Positions 52,170-64,000 of a stretch of DNA of 64,000 nt are shown piece after piece (position 1 is the stretch's first letter; the number at the start of each line of letters is the position of its first letter). The DNA lies in assembly GCA_016785225.1 (NCBI GenBank), contig JAFBJZ010000660.1:1922001-1986000 (forward strand). The letters are read 5' to 3'. Below the pieces are notes generated by a model. It ran no database searches. It was not told the origin of the DNA and saw only the letters and a list, made by a program, of their open reading frames with translations. The position numbers and the translations under genes are program-made. The stretch is from Psettodes erumei. Its lineage: Eukaryota; Chordata; Actinopteri; Pleuronectiformes; Psettodidae.

Positions 52170-55100
52170 GTGCCGCCTCCTCTGGCTCCAGTCCTGAACC
52201 TAACCCTCAGAGGAGCGGAAAATAATTAGGAGAGAAAATTGCAGCTGACACTATTTCTGAAAAGCAGGGTATTGTAATGAGAGCAGAGCAGGTATTCATT
52301 GTGTCTGAGGGAGCGATTGAAAGCCCCTGGTTTTCTGGCTGCCTGGGAAGAAGCCCAGGGAGAGTAAGCAGAGCTTTGCTGAGTCCCTTAATGCATGTGG
52401 GAACCGAGTCTTGAGAGGACGGGGCCGAGGTGTCTTCAACAATGGCAGGAGCCAAGGTTACAGCTGAGTAACTAATTCAAACTGCTCTAGACTGACACAC
52501 GCGCCTGGCGCACACACGCCCGTCTCCTTTGTCTCCCTCAATATGTCTCCCCCTCTGTCTCTCGCTCTCTCCTTGTTCCCATTATGAGTACAGAGGGATA
52601 CCGTCCAGCCACTGCTCAAAGTTATCTTCATTAGCCGTGCAGACTCGCTGGAGTGGCTGCTCGGGGAAGCTTTCTCTGAGCAAGGCACTCGCGCAAGATG
52701 AATAAATGTTTTGTCCCACATAGGCCCGGCCTTAAGCAGCGGCAGGCTGCGAGGAGAGAGATAGATGAGGTATTAACCGTTATATTTTTCAACGGGGGCC
52801 GAGGAAGCCCGGCAGTGCGGTGGACAGAGGCAGATGCTGCCGCCTGAATATTAAGCCTGTTAAATGAAATGTCCTGCATAAAGAAGTCCCAACAGTAGTT
52901 GAAATACAGCACTAGGTACCACTGATTGTGCATCACACAGCCGAGCACATGTTCATCTTCAGGCTTGTGCTTGACATGTGAAAGCAGGGAAATGAGAGAG
53001 GTCGCTTTGATTGCCTTTTTACTACTGTGAGGCAGCATTTTTGGGGTTTTTTTTGACATTTGAATATGATTATTGCTTCTAAGCACAATAGAATAGGGGA
53101 CAAAGGCGTAATGGTGTGCAGGAGTCCTTTTGAAGCTACTCAAACACATGGGGCTATGGATGACAGCAATGCACATGAAATGTACTTACTGTGATGTTCG
53201 ACTGTGTCGCTTTAAAGTTCAATTTTTTTCTGTTATTTTTTTCTGGTGAAAATAGAATTATGGGTTTCATTGTTCATTGTGAATAAGCAGAGACTGAGCT
53301 GACTCTTCCTCCGTCTTAGTTAATGGGAATCTGAGGCTGCCTTTGTAATGATTCAGGCATCCATAATGTAGGAATCTGCTGGGAATTATGCTGGAATCCC
53401 ACTTAAATGAGAAAATAAATTGATGGCCAATATGCATGTGGGTCAGATCTCCACTTACAGGAACCCAGATCTGCTTTTAGTTGCCTAAATAATGGACACA
53501 GGGAGGGAAAAAAATGTATTCGCAATCAAGTTTTGATTGCCTCACAACCCACTCTGCAATTGATTTTGAGAAGTACTTTTGAAAACATGTCCGACTCTGC
53601 GCTTCCCCACCCCTCTCTGTATCTCTTTATCAAACAAATACACACCCATATTACCCACGATGCATCTGCCGCACACCACCGGTTCCATGAAGCAGTCTCA
53701 GTAATGCAGGTAAATTAAATCTGCAGCAGTAGCATCCAAGATTCGGGCAATCAGCCAGATGAGTTGAGCGTCTTCCTCTCTATTTACGGGCACTATGAAC
53801 ACATTTCCAGGCTCGGAAGGACTCGCTGACACTAGGTGCACGGTGACACACTCAGTGGCATCGGAAAAAGAGTTTCACAGTCACAGTGGCTTATGCAACC
53901 ACGAACAGGAGGAGCAGCGAAATGGAAGCTGAAACTATTATCTACAATCTCATTCTTCAGCCACTGAGATGTAACACAGAACCCTGCATGCTTTTGCTCA
54001 CTGGGCTCCCAAGGTGCTCAGAGGTAAGAGATCATCCATGCTTGGTAATGATGAGAGAAAATGTCTGGGGAGGATGGGCTCCTGCGGGAACACTGCAGAC
54101 TGGAGGAGGGCATTATTAAATTTTCCTAACCTGGCTGGCTTTATACGGCCATGAAAAGATCATAGTTTACTTTGCACCCTATTTCCCTGTTTTCAGTTTC
54201 TGTCCTGCCCGCTTTCAAGTTGTTGCAAGGCATTTTTTCAAAGGAACAGACCAATTCCTTTACATAATTAGGATAAATAAATGCAAACTGAAATATCCAT
54301 CCACCTGTGAAGATATTTTCATATTTCTTTACCTTTTTGTAAATATCTTTTCCTGCTTGACAACTTCAGTGCAGCCCATGCACTCTGCACATTCTTATTT
54401 CCACATTATTGCACCTAAATGACAGGATGCCAGCTTCGTTGAAAGACTGAATCCATTTGGCAGGTTCAGCGTGCAGATTAGTCAGCTACACTGGCCAATA
54501 AAACTATTGAGGATCTCTAAGCAATTAGCACTCGAAAACGGTTAGGTTTTCATCTGCGCCGGAGCGGTCACATTGACGTGCAACCTTGGGTGTCTCATTT
54601 CTTCACATTACTTTCTGCTTTTGCTCCAGTTTAGTGGTCAAAATGTCATAAAGCCAGGAAACGCGAGGTGTACAATATACTCATAGGAGCCAGCATCTGC
54701 AAAATAGTTTTTCAAAATGTTCCAAACTGCCACAACCCACGGTGCAGGTACATGTTATGGCGTCATTATTAGCCCTTATGTGAACTTGCTGCTAATGCCT
54801 TTGGGCTCTTTTTTATGTTGTCTATCACACCGGGAAGGGAAAACTGCACTTAGATGATCTATTCAGTAGAGCAAAAACCTCCCAATGCTTTGAATACATT
54901 GGTTATAGCCACATCATTTATGGAAGGAAAGTTTCATTCAGAATTTCCAGGTTGTTGTAAGTTCAAGGGTCAAACTTTGGTGGGGGAAAATGCAACCACC
55001 AGGCCGACAGTGAATTCTGCCTATAGGAAGAAAGAAAGAAACACAGTTGGCCGTATCACTGCTGTGATACACATGCATTGTCAGGTGAACACATGTAGGT

Positions 55101-56752
55101 ACTTAAATCTTATTGATTCAGCGCTATAATAAAACAAAGTGGGGAAAAAAGGGTTTTCTTGTTCTATGGGAGGAGCAACTTTCTGTGTAATAGTAGTCCC
55201 CAAGCTTTCAGCGACGCCTGTGCATTTAGCAATTCATGTTTGCGAGATGTTATGAAGCAATTATGATGCAAATAAGCGTGGCTGATGATCGCGGACAATC
55301 TTGTTTGCACAGTGGATATTATAAAAATGCCAAGCCTACAGCCAGCACTGCGTCCGCTTTGTGTTGCGCTTAATAGCTTTCATTGTCCCCGGAGCGATCC
55401 CTCCTCATATCCACATCACTGTCACACTCATGTTACTTTTTCGAAAAGCCATCAGGATTCGTCTCTGTCAACTGCCTGTCCCTCAGTCCATTAAAGATGA
55501 TTGATAGAGCTGGAAAATCTTCCGCCCAGCTGTTGTCGTTGACTCATCCCTGAGAAAGAGAAAGGAGCTCAGAAAGAGGACCATCCCTCATCAAAAGACC
55601 TTTTGTCTGCGCTGACGATGTGAAGCAAACTTCAGTTTTGAAGATAGTGTATAACTAATCTCCAGCCTTTTTTCACAGTTTTGTTTTCCTGGCTCCGCAT
55701 GTGAATAATTATTACATTACAGATGAGGGCGGTGATTAGAGTCACATTTTGCCTTTTATCAGGAAAATAAATTGGGATTATTTTCTTTATATCGTTTCCT
55801 CAGTTCTTTTCTTTCATCAGCTCAGAATATGTAAACACTGGTTATCCTGCAGGCTATCTTAACTCCCAACCATTTTAGCTTTGATGGAGAAAGCTCGTCT
55901 GAGGCTGGTTCTCTCCGTCGGCCAAGTCTTTACAAAGAGAAACCAAAGAAAAGACACGTCTGTTTGTCCAACTGCTACTGTTCCCCCTCCTGGCTCTGTT
56001 ATCCTTTAATGGCTTGTGAGGATTTTTACAGGACAACTTGAGGAGGATTTTATGATGTTTTAGTGTGATTGATAACATGGTCTTGGAGGGATGTCAGGCT
56101 CTCAGAGACGGATAATGTGGATTTCTATCTCTCTGCCTTCTTGTGTAAGACGTGCCATCAATCAAGTGTGCCGCGGCCTTAACCCGGTAAAATTAAAACC
56201 TTAGGGGGGAGGGGGGTGCTAGGGGTCTCCGTAGAACCAGGACACACACATCAATAGGGAGTGCGACAGAATCAGAACACAGATCCACATCATAACAGGC
56301 TCACCGCAGAGAGCAGGACAGATATAAGATTCCCACCACCAGGCAGCAAATACAGTTAATGATCCGACTGTCTATTGCTGTTGACAGTGGAGAGGGATTA
56401 CAGGAAGAACAGTCTCATTTTCACTGTGCGTGGAGGCGGTATTAGATCCCAGCCCAGCTAATTTCATTCCGAAGCTCGTCAATATTCACCAGCAACAGGC
56501 TCAGCACACTATGGCAGACCCGGTGTTGCTACGGAGAGCAGATACAGAGCTGGTCCAGTAACCACACACAGAGGTTCAGTAACCAGACTCAAACTCGTGA
56601 ACATAATCTTCAGCTTGTCCCTGTTTCCTGTTCCTGTGAACGCTTGTTTGTTTTGACACGACAAAGCACACAAGCTGCTAATGAGCCCAGCTGGTTTGAG
56701 ATACGTGGAGTTGCGTGCCTTACCTCTCTTTGTACATCTGTTTGTGTTTCAG

Positions 56753-56869
56753 TTGACGGCTGCATACACAAAGCGGCGGGGTCCTGTCTGTATGATGAGT
56801 GCCACTCGCTAAATGGCTGTGACACCGGCAAAGCCAAGATCACCTGCGGCTATGATCTCCCTGCAAGAT
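56753..56869 (+). CDS. macrod2: MACROD2 macro-domain exon (117 nt, internal exon)
   Basis: Internal exon of 39 codons. It begins with the last two bases of a Val codon and reads V-D-G-C-I-H-K-A-A-G, then a Cys-containing stretch, then L-N-G-C-D-T-G-K-A-K-I-T-C-G-Y-D-L-P-A-R; it ends with the first base (T) of the next codon, as expected for the Tyr of Y-V-I-H-T-V-G-P. The Asp and His of V-D-G-C-I-H are the catalytic-site residues of MacroD enzymes. N-G-C-D-T-G and T-C-G-Y-D-L-P-A match MACROD2 rather than MACROD1, which as I recall it has S-C-K-T-G and T-G-G-Y-R-L-P-A. The acceptor is a T-rich tract ending TTTCAG, with a CTTAC branch-point candidate (A at 56722) 31 nt from the exon. The donor is GTGAGT. 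The exon is a multiple of three and phase 1-1. The reading frame stays open upstream into the intron, but only the spliced part resembles the protein. Confidence 0.96.
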
Positions 56870-56886
56870 GTGAGTACCACTTATTC

Positions 56887-56914
56887 GTGTGTGTGTGTGT
56901 CTGTGTGTGTGTGT
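56887..56914 (+). repeat. TG microsatellite just inside the intron after the macro-domain exon
   Basis: Two perfect GT runs separated by one CT, beginning 18 nt after the exon end. In RNA these are UG repeats, the known binding preference of CELF and TDP-43 type splicing regulators. A role in use of this exon is possible but is inference only. Confidence 0.9.
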
Positions 56915-58345
56915 TTTTATGTGCACACCCGTGGTTTATAGGTATATTCTTTAATACAAGCTGCTGCCACTGAGGGCTACATCACCTGACCACTTAGTGT
57001 GAACATTTGAATTTAGTGGTAAACACTGAAGCAGTGAACATCCAGCATTAAAGCATGTCTTTTTTTTTTTTACAATGGAGCCTCATTTATTCAAACCTAA
57101 GGCTCCTGAACCAGCTGGTGGACTGCACTGGCACTGCAGTGATGCAGAAAATCACTGGCAATGGAAAAAAATATTTTGTTTTCGCATCGCCGTTTGGATC
57201 GTAATTCATGTGTGCACATGCAGCGTTATTATGAATCAAGGTCATAGTTGCTGTGAGGTGTGGTTAAACTTGGTCGAATTGCAAATGAAACTCTACATCG
57301 ACGCACACACGCCCACTCTTGCATACCTGCGCATAATGGCTGGGGTTATTAGCGTCCAATTCAGAAACAGAGTGGGGTGCTTTTAGTGTCCAAAAATGAA
57401 AAAAAAAACATTTTAATCATAATTTATTAGTTCATGTGGAATGAATGGAGAGATGTTATTTGGAGGATAATTAATATGATTGGTGCTTGTTGTATGGCTG
57501 GATGGGACTGTTATCGGCGCACAAACAAAGACATTAAGGGAGCTATTAGTTGCTTAATTTGATTGATTTTTCATCCCTGATTCATTCAGTGAACGGATCA
57601 TATAACTCTTACTGTCACGCCATAGATGCTTAGAAAAGGGAATGCGCTGCTTTCCTTGTTTTTTTTTCTGGAGATGGAATATTCTGTAATCAAGTCTCAG
57701 AAAGTTTGTGCTATGTGTGTCTCAGTCCCTCTCCACACTGAGCAACTTTAGTAATCTAAATTTTTGAGCTAATTTCTTATGGCTATAGTCAGTCATACTG
57801 GTGTCACTTATGAAGTTTGCCACAAGCCTCCCTCGCTGCAAAGCTTGAAATGGAAAACACGACGGGATAGGAGAAGTGTCACTTGGTGTAATTCGGTCGA
57901 GACAAACGTCCCAGCAGTCCTAACCTAACCCTGAAGGATTTCCATGAGACAGCCAAGAGAAGACATCGGGGCCCAGATGAAATTAGGTTGTGTTAATACG
58001 GTATGTCGTAAAGATGTCAAACAAATGGAGCAGATAAACTGTGAGTCAGTCTTGTGGGCAGCCAGTTCGAGTGTCTGCGCCGCCAAAACAGGGTGCACCA
58101 TGACAATTTAATAACCTGCAATGTCACCTGGGAGCAATCACACTGCCACTGGGTACTGTTATTGTAATTATCTCTGGGCAAAACACCCTCTCCGTGCTGA
58201 TAACTCGTTATGGATTGTGTAGTTCTTTACTGGGGAACAGTGGGTTCTTTTTTGAACGTGATGTTATTTCATATGGGAGCTATCTTTACTCCCGGCCGGT
58301 ATCATCTTCTTATCTTCCCGCTCTGATCACTGTCATCATCAACAT

Positions 58346-58347
<2 letters not shown>

Positions 58348-58377
<30 letters not shown>
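58348..58377. repeat. TC microsatellite
   Basis: A perfect TC run of 15 units. Confidence 0.95.
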
Positions 58378-58380
<3 letters not shown>

Positions 58381-59994
58381 GGCTCTTGGAAACTGACAGC
58401 CGCTTGAGTTTTCTTTGTGAGTGCTCAGCTCTGACAAGAGATCTCACTCGTTCCCGGAGTCTATCCACTGTTTAGATTTTGCTCCTTTTCCATTAGTTTC
58501 CGACTCTTATTTGTTCCACCTACACACACATTATAAAGCTGCCGTGACTGCAAAAAACAATCTATTCACTTTATGAAATATCAAATAATAGACTGTCCGC
58601 CTCCTCACCACTGAACAAAGTAAACAAACAACAAACAATTTTTACATTGATGAATCTCCCTAAATTCAGGGATGTTACATGTAGGCGTAGCAAGAGGGGG
58701 TAAAACCTGAAATGACAGTGCATGTTTGATTCATCTAAAGTCAATGTTGTACTAATGGCTAAAGCTAAATGCATAAAACAATTAAATTTGACATAAAATT
58801 AAATCGTATAATCAATTGAAGAACTTAAGCAACTAGCCCAATGTCATTATTCATAGATGGATCACCATGGTATCTGATGGTGGTGTGTATTGAGACTACA
58901 CAGAGGTTGTGTTATATTTATAATAAGCAGTTAACAAGCTACATAGCAGCTTTTATACTCATAATTAGGAATTTAATATGCTTTGAGAAAATCAGTGTTG
59001 TGAGGTTTTTTTTGGACATATCACTGCCTCAGTTAGGTAAAACAGCTGAAAAAGCTGTTATAAGATTGAAAACTTCCTTAACTTCCTTAATACATTTTTT
59101 CCTCATTGTCACCAACATTTGACAACATAAGATATATATATATTTTTTACATGTCTCACAAAATTTAATGCATTCATGTCTGCAGGCCACCGTGCGCTCA
59201 TTCTCATTGCATGCAAAATTGCTTCTGCTGACGCATATCTGCAGATGGTGGCTCGTCTACTCTTCCAAGAGTGAGGAGAACACAGACAGATGGACCTTTT
59301 ACTGTTTACATCTTGGCACAGCCCGACATTTCCAATGTGGACATTCTCTTTTCCAGTTTTGCCTGAACATTAGGCTGTTTTTCACAATTTTCTATGGACA
59401 CATAAATCTCTCCGAGTATAGCGCTCTTCTTTGGGGACCCCCACTCTCTAGAATCCTTTCCATTGCCTGTAATTGGAAATAAGTAAGTCTAAACCCAGAA
59501 TAATGCAGAACAAACTGTAAATCATTTTGCTCTTAATCAAATTTTGGGGATATGGGCTTGGCTTCATACTGTACCTCCAGCAGTCATCTAATGACTTTGC
59601 CAACAATGCATTGAAATAAACCATCCATCATACGATGAACTCGGCCATTTTTCTCGATCATGCAGGGTTTTTGGAGTCTTAAGTGTTATTTGAAGATATT
59701 ACCCACAGTGTATTGTGTGTCATTCAACTATGGATTGTGCTGGTACGTTCTGTTATTTTTGTAAGAAATTGCAGTATAAACCTAATACTCAAAATAACTG
59801 GTAAGCAATAAAACGCTTCCTTGCGTCCTGGAAAACTACTTACTGCCCACAGGGAAAAGAGCAGTTGATCTGAAATCAGAGTTGTCCTTGTTTGGAGATT
59901 TGATGTGCTGAGGCAATGGAAAATGACCCACCCCATCTCAGCCTCTTTTTTTTTTCTCAAGACAAGAAAATTGCTCTCCATTACATCCCACTAA

Positions 59995-60140
59995 GCAGTT
60001 TAGGCTGTGAATCCCAGTGGCAAATGAGCTTTTCCTTGAAGAGGGCCAAGCACATGTGGGACTGATTATTATGGGGCTGGCCCAGGATTATTAATCAATG
60101 ACAGTAATTACCCACCTACCATAGCGGAAAGCCTAAAAAA
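59995..60140. promoter_or_regulatory. Candidate conserved non-coding element
   Basis: Contains CTGATTATTATGG, GGATTATTAATCAATGACAG and AGTAATTACC in a short span; the ATCAATGACAG part resembles a TALE/MEIS-type TGACAG next to a homeodomain core. Confidence 0.22.
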
Positions 60141-63100
60141 AAAACCTGTCTATTATATCAATCTGACAAGGAAATTGTCTATTTGCCCTCATGTTGGACA
60201 AGTTACTCATCTGTTCATACATTAATGATCAAATGAAAATCCGTTGTCAAGTATAACAAGCAAAGTCACATATTTATGACTGTGCCACTGGAGGATGTGT
60301 TGCAACATTGCCCATGATTGTTCCATTATCGTCATTTAAGCAAATTTGTGAACTCCGCCTGAAAAGTGACCAAACGTGAGGAGAGGTTTTCCCACCAAAC
60401 ACGCACAAAGAGTCAAACCAGGCAGCAAAGAAAGCTACCGACTGGTCCGCATAGGTAGCTGAGACGCTCTGTCCAGTTCAGCTGTCAAAACAAGATCATC
60501 TGACAGGCTGAAACACAACAGAAACTTCAGTGGTTGTGCTAACTTTAGTGAGTCAGTATGGCTACTGCCTGACTTATCCATTGCTACCTAAGTAGGGGTT
60601 CCATCAAAGAATATTGAGTATTTCCTCCAGTGTTCTGGCTGTCTTTGCACATTTCCTTGTCTCATTACCACCTGCAGTTGTTTTGTGCCACTTAAGCTGC
60701 TGAAATAATGGTGTATAATGGTGTTTCATTATACCGTCTCTTTGTATTCTTCTGCTTTGTAGATACAGACATCATGTCACCTGTGAACATTTGCTATGGA
60801 GCAGTTTGGGAGTTTTTTTAAGTTTTGGAAAGCACTTTGATAGTGTTGCAGCTAGTAAAAAGAACAGTTCCAAAAATCATCCTTACTTACCTAACTCTCA
60901 CCTAATTAGATGCAATGACTGAGCTGTTTGAATGACTGCCTGCTAGAATTGCCCAATAATGGCGCCTTTGCTGGCTTTTCCTGCAAACACACACACAAAA
61001 TATTTGCGTGTTGTTCTTCTTATTTTCATCTTGTGTTTTCAGGCCAGGCATTGGGGCACATTTAACAAACAGGGAGAGTGGGCATGTTGATAGTGTTATC
61101 ACTGCATCTAGTATTTTTCTAGAAAGAAAGAAGAGCAGAATCAAAAGAACCTCCTGGAGGTACTTTTCACATCATCATCCTGAATATCAACAAAGATTTT
61201 GGTTGGTAATATACTTGACCCTTATTGGTATTTATTGGATGGTACTAAACACAGCGTTACATCACTATTAGTCAGCGGTTAAAAGGAGTTGAAATGAATG
61301 ATGTGGGCGATGGCGTGGCTGGGAACTGGTGCTGACGTCCTGCTGCAAAGGAGACAGACAGGTTAGCGAAGAGCACGAAGAATAATACTAAAAATACTGA
61401 GCAGCCAAGTGTATTTAAGCAGTGCTTGATGAGGTGAATGTCACCAAGTGACTGTCATCTGGCCAAGGAGCTAGCCAAAATGCCAATCTTCCTTTGCATT
61501 TTCCATCTTCTTTACTGTAAAATCCTTATTTGCTGTGTGAGACAAGCTGTTATTGTAATTCAAACGTGTGGCGCGTCCGAGGCCGATGTTCAGTGACTGA
61601 ACTCTACAATGGAGCTGTCTGAAGGTTAACCTCATTGTGCTGGTCCACAGGTCTGCGCTAATAACGTTTAGCAGAGACCTTGCAGGTCAGTCAGCACTTG
61701 CACAATTCAGGCGCAGCTGTCACAGTAGACCTGCGAGGTATTTAGAGTTCAAGTTAGAGGTCTGACTGAGAGACTTAATGTCCCAGAGGAACTTTTAGAT
61801 AGACATTGGCTGTTTTTTCACTCCACGGCTTCATCTGAAATCTTTTACCCAGTTTTGTTTTCCTCCCTTGGGCTACTTAAGATTGACAGTTCAAAACGTT
61901 TGCACTGCTTATTGTTTGTGTTGCTTCCCTCCCCCACCCATTATTGCTCGAGCTCTAAGTATATGCTTTAAATAATGAATCATATTTGGATAGGAGAAAG
62001 AAGGGCATTTTGTTTTATCATGTTGCTGTCATAACATGTCCTCCTTTCCATTTGAAACTTTCCCGATTGTACCATACAGCTATGAGAAAGAATTAGCTAT
62101 AATTTTGACATGTATGCATCATTTTTTTTCATATGCACTGCATGGATACTGTATTATTTTGTATCTGTTAAATGTGTCTAATTTTATTGAGCAGAGAAAA
62201 TAGTGTATTCATACCATGCCGTGTTACTAACTGGTCCCTTCAGAGAAATTGGGATTCATAGGGAGCTGCTTTTCACTCTCACTTATCAGTTGTAAGGTTA
62301 TAGATTTCAGCCTTTGGAGTATTGCTTCTACCCAGCCCACTTTGATAGTGTGGAGACACAGCCTTATCCATGCAGCATCGAAAACACTGGCAGACCTTTG
62401 ATTACTCTCTAATCTTGAATTGGATGCTAACTGTTTTGAGCGCACTTGGCCGGCTCTCCGTCTCTGCAACGACCAGACCCTTGGCCGCCCTTCTCCCATG
62501 TGCACTCAAGCTGGGACAACATTCAGCTCTAGCTGTTTGTTGATGCTATGCTTTCTGCAGCCACACGAGCCTGCAGGCTTCCTGTATCCTCCGAATCCGC
62601 ATGCTGTTAATAACTACTGTGTTGCTCCAGCCAGGGGTGTTTTCCCTTTAATAACTCTGATTGTGGTTTGCACTAATACACCTCAAATGGTTTAACTTAC
62701 AAAATCCATGTATAATTTTTATAGACACATAGATGTGTTTTTGCCATATCTGCTGTCCACTTTAGGCAGAAACGGGGACATATTGGTAAATCATATCCTA
62801 TTCTTTGCAGAAACAGTCACCTGCTAACTAAGCTAAAATGAGGGTTATCAGTCAAGATCATGCTAATCCCCTCGGTGACGTACTATCATGGGGCCTTATG
62901 ACATGACATTTATCAGGATCAGTTTCATAATTTAATTGAGCAGCAGGCTGTTTAACATTTCGTAGGATATGATACTTGAGTCATCATAAAATCATAATCC
63001 TTTAACCTAATAACTCTTGACCTAAATGAACAAGTACAGGACATATTTGATATTTCCATCCCTGATCTTTTTTTCTGTAGCCTGTGGATTATTGCTGCAG

Positions 63101-63835
63101 TAGAATATAGTCTAATCAGTGTAATGACAAATGTTGAATAAAGCGCAATAATACAGTGCCGGACTAACTTTTTTAGCATGACAGCTGTGCGCGTGCTCCA
63201 AACAGCCATGAATGCAGCAAACTTTGGGGTAGTTGCTTCAAATGTTGGTTTCAGCATCACATTTTCAGTATTTTAGGTTTGCAAGCTCCACTGGAATTTA
63301 TGGGACAATAGTTAGACAAAACACCTTTGGGAGACGCACCCTAGTTCAGCTCACCTCCTTCTTTATCTACTGCTCCCTCTCAGTACAAAATGGGAGTCTC
63401 TGGTGTTTACTGTAACTGCACCTGTGCTAATAATACTAATCATCATCCTGTGATAAATTTTTCTCCCTGATAGTGCGAGGAATCTTTCCCATGCCCTATT
63501 TAATCTGGGAGACCAGGCCGTCTGTTCCGTCTCTCTCCACTCAGCAAACACAGATAAATCACAGCAAAGTACCCACGATTAGTAAGTGACATATAGCTCA
63601 TTCTGATTAAATTACCCCCAGAACATTATCATTCTGCCGAGCATGTTTATCAATGCAGTCTCCGCCCCATCGCATCCTAACACATTCAGAGGGCCATCGG
63701 ACAGCCCATAATTTGTTCATTTGTTCACAACTTGTTGTGTGCAAGGAAGGCTGTAGTCTTGCTGAGGAGCTGCTCTGACCATGTTCCACTGTTCTGCTTC
63801 AAGTCTGGATTTCATCAAGTCAAGACCACTCAGAC

Positions 63836-64000
63836 AAGGAGGTTATGTTTTTGGGTCTGTCTGTCTGTGTGTTTGTTGTTAGCAGGAGGGATTTTCATGA
63901 AAATTTTACTGGAAGTGACTCTTGGTCTTACATCGAAGCCAGGAGATTTTTTTGAGTGATCCAGATCAGCATTCAGATCCAGCAAGCTCTTGGAGGATTC
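63836..64000. repeat. Dispersed repeat, start of a copy cut by the window edge
   Basis: AAGGAGGTTATGTTTTTGGG, then TCTGTCTGTCTGTG, GCAGGAGGGATTTTCATGAA and GATCCAGATCAGCATTCAGATCC resemble a common vertebrate repeat that typically reads GGAGGTTATG, a TCTG tract, then a GATTTTCATGAA segment. It continues past the end of the window. Confidence 0.6.

Larger units (their letters stand above)
14867..56752 (+). other. macrod2: MACROD2 intron between the two catalytic-site exons (41,886 bp)
   Basis: Bounded by GTGAGT and TTTCAG, phase 1. Large introns are typical of MACROD2, whose mammalian orthologues span about 2 Mb, so 42 kb fits a compact fish genome. From 15 to 28 kb it holds mixed-composition sequence with several TAAT-rich blocks (near 16440, 17640, 22920, 25430 and 27550) and short CT, TA and CA/TG tracts. 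From about 28 to 56 kb it is more AT-rich and CpG-poor, with degenerate dispersed repeats at 33846-34128, 35958-36085 and 46711-46960. Other simple sequence is a C16 plus AC tract at 37773-37806 and a GA tract at 43067-43089. I see no further coding exon on either strand; stretches not named in other entries show nothing I can assign. Confidence 0.85.
56870..64000 (+). other. macrod2: MACROD2 intron downstream of the macro-domain exon (5' part)
   Basis: Starts with GTGAGTACC and continues past the window end. The next expected exon would start with the remaining two bases of a Tyr codon followed by V-I-H-T-V-G-P; no such sequence behind an acceptor was found. Contents are the TG tract at 56887-56914, a TC tract at 58348-58377, a TAAT-rich candidate regulatory block around 59995-60140, and the start of a dispersed repeat at 63836. 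Otherwise it is unremarkable AT-rich intron. Confidence 0.85.

Noticed and set aside
52631..53176. 181-codon open frame on the minus strand
   Set aside because: No similarity to any family I know, and residue composition is typical of translated non-coding DNA.
57181..57260. I-V-I-H-V-C in frame, resembling the Y-V-I-H-T-V start of the next MACROD2 exon
   Set aside because: There is no splice acceptor or pyrimidine tract before it, the following residues diverge at once, and V-G-P is absent.

Overview
The window reads as vertebrate, most likely teleost fish, nuclear DNA. It holds two short protein-coding exons on the + strand in about 64 kb. The rest looks like intron carrying microsatellites, eroded dispersed repeats and candidate non-coding regulatory DNA. 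There are no operons, rRNA or tRNA genes, CRISPR arrays or bacterial-type genes. The fish assignment rests on the MACROD2-type exons, the GT-AG introns with vertebrate branch point and polypyrimidine signals, the density of CA/TG repeats, and several degenerate repeats that I recognise from memory as types common in teleost introns and UTRs.

Both exons belong to one gene, the orthologue of MACROD2, the mono-ADP-ribosyl hydrolase with a macro domain. The first is a 30-nt microexon at 14837-14866 that encodes the Asn and glycine loop of the catalytic site. The second is a 117-nt exon at 56753-56869 that encodes the following V-D-G-C-I-H segment and on to L-P-A-R. A 41,886-bp intron separates them. 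Splicing joins them in frame, phase 1 to phase 1, and restores the family spacing Asn-x9-Asp-x3-His. The upstream exon (ending in the V-N-A codons) and the downstream exon (expected to begin Y-V-I-H) are not in the window, so the gene runs off both ends. FLRT3, which is nested in a MACROD2 intron in other vertebrates, has no coding sequence here.

Layout: 1-14836 is the 3' part of the upstream intron. It is relatively CpG-rich, with a CpG-island-like patch at 3721-3960, a MITE-like inverted-repeat element at 4988-5411 and a second GC-rich repeat-like block near 8830-9115. The large intron at 14867-56752 begins with TAAT-rich blocks that look like candidate conserved elements and becomes more AT-rich and CpG-poor after about 28 kb. 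It contains a telomere-like GTCCTCAC-family repeat (33846-34128) and two further dispersed-repeat copies (35958-36085, 46711-46960). From 56870 to 64000 is the 5' part of the next intron. It starts with a TG tract 18 nt past the splice donor and ends in a truncated dispersed repeat at the window edge.

I found no new biological system. The most informative observations are the split of a catalytic site between a 30-nt microexon and an exon 42 kb away, the in-frame skippability of both exons, and a few structured non-coding elements. Open reading frames up to 215 codons exist on both strands, but none shows family resemblance or gene structure; I treat them as chance.
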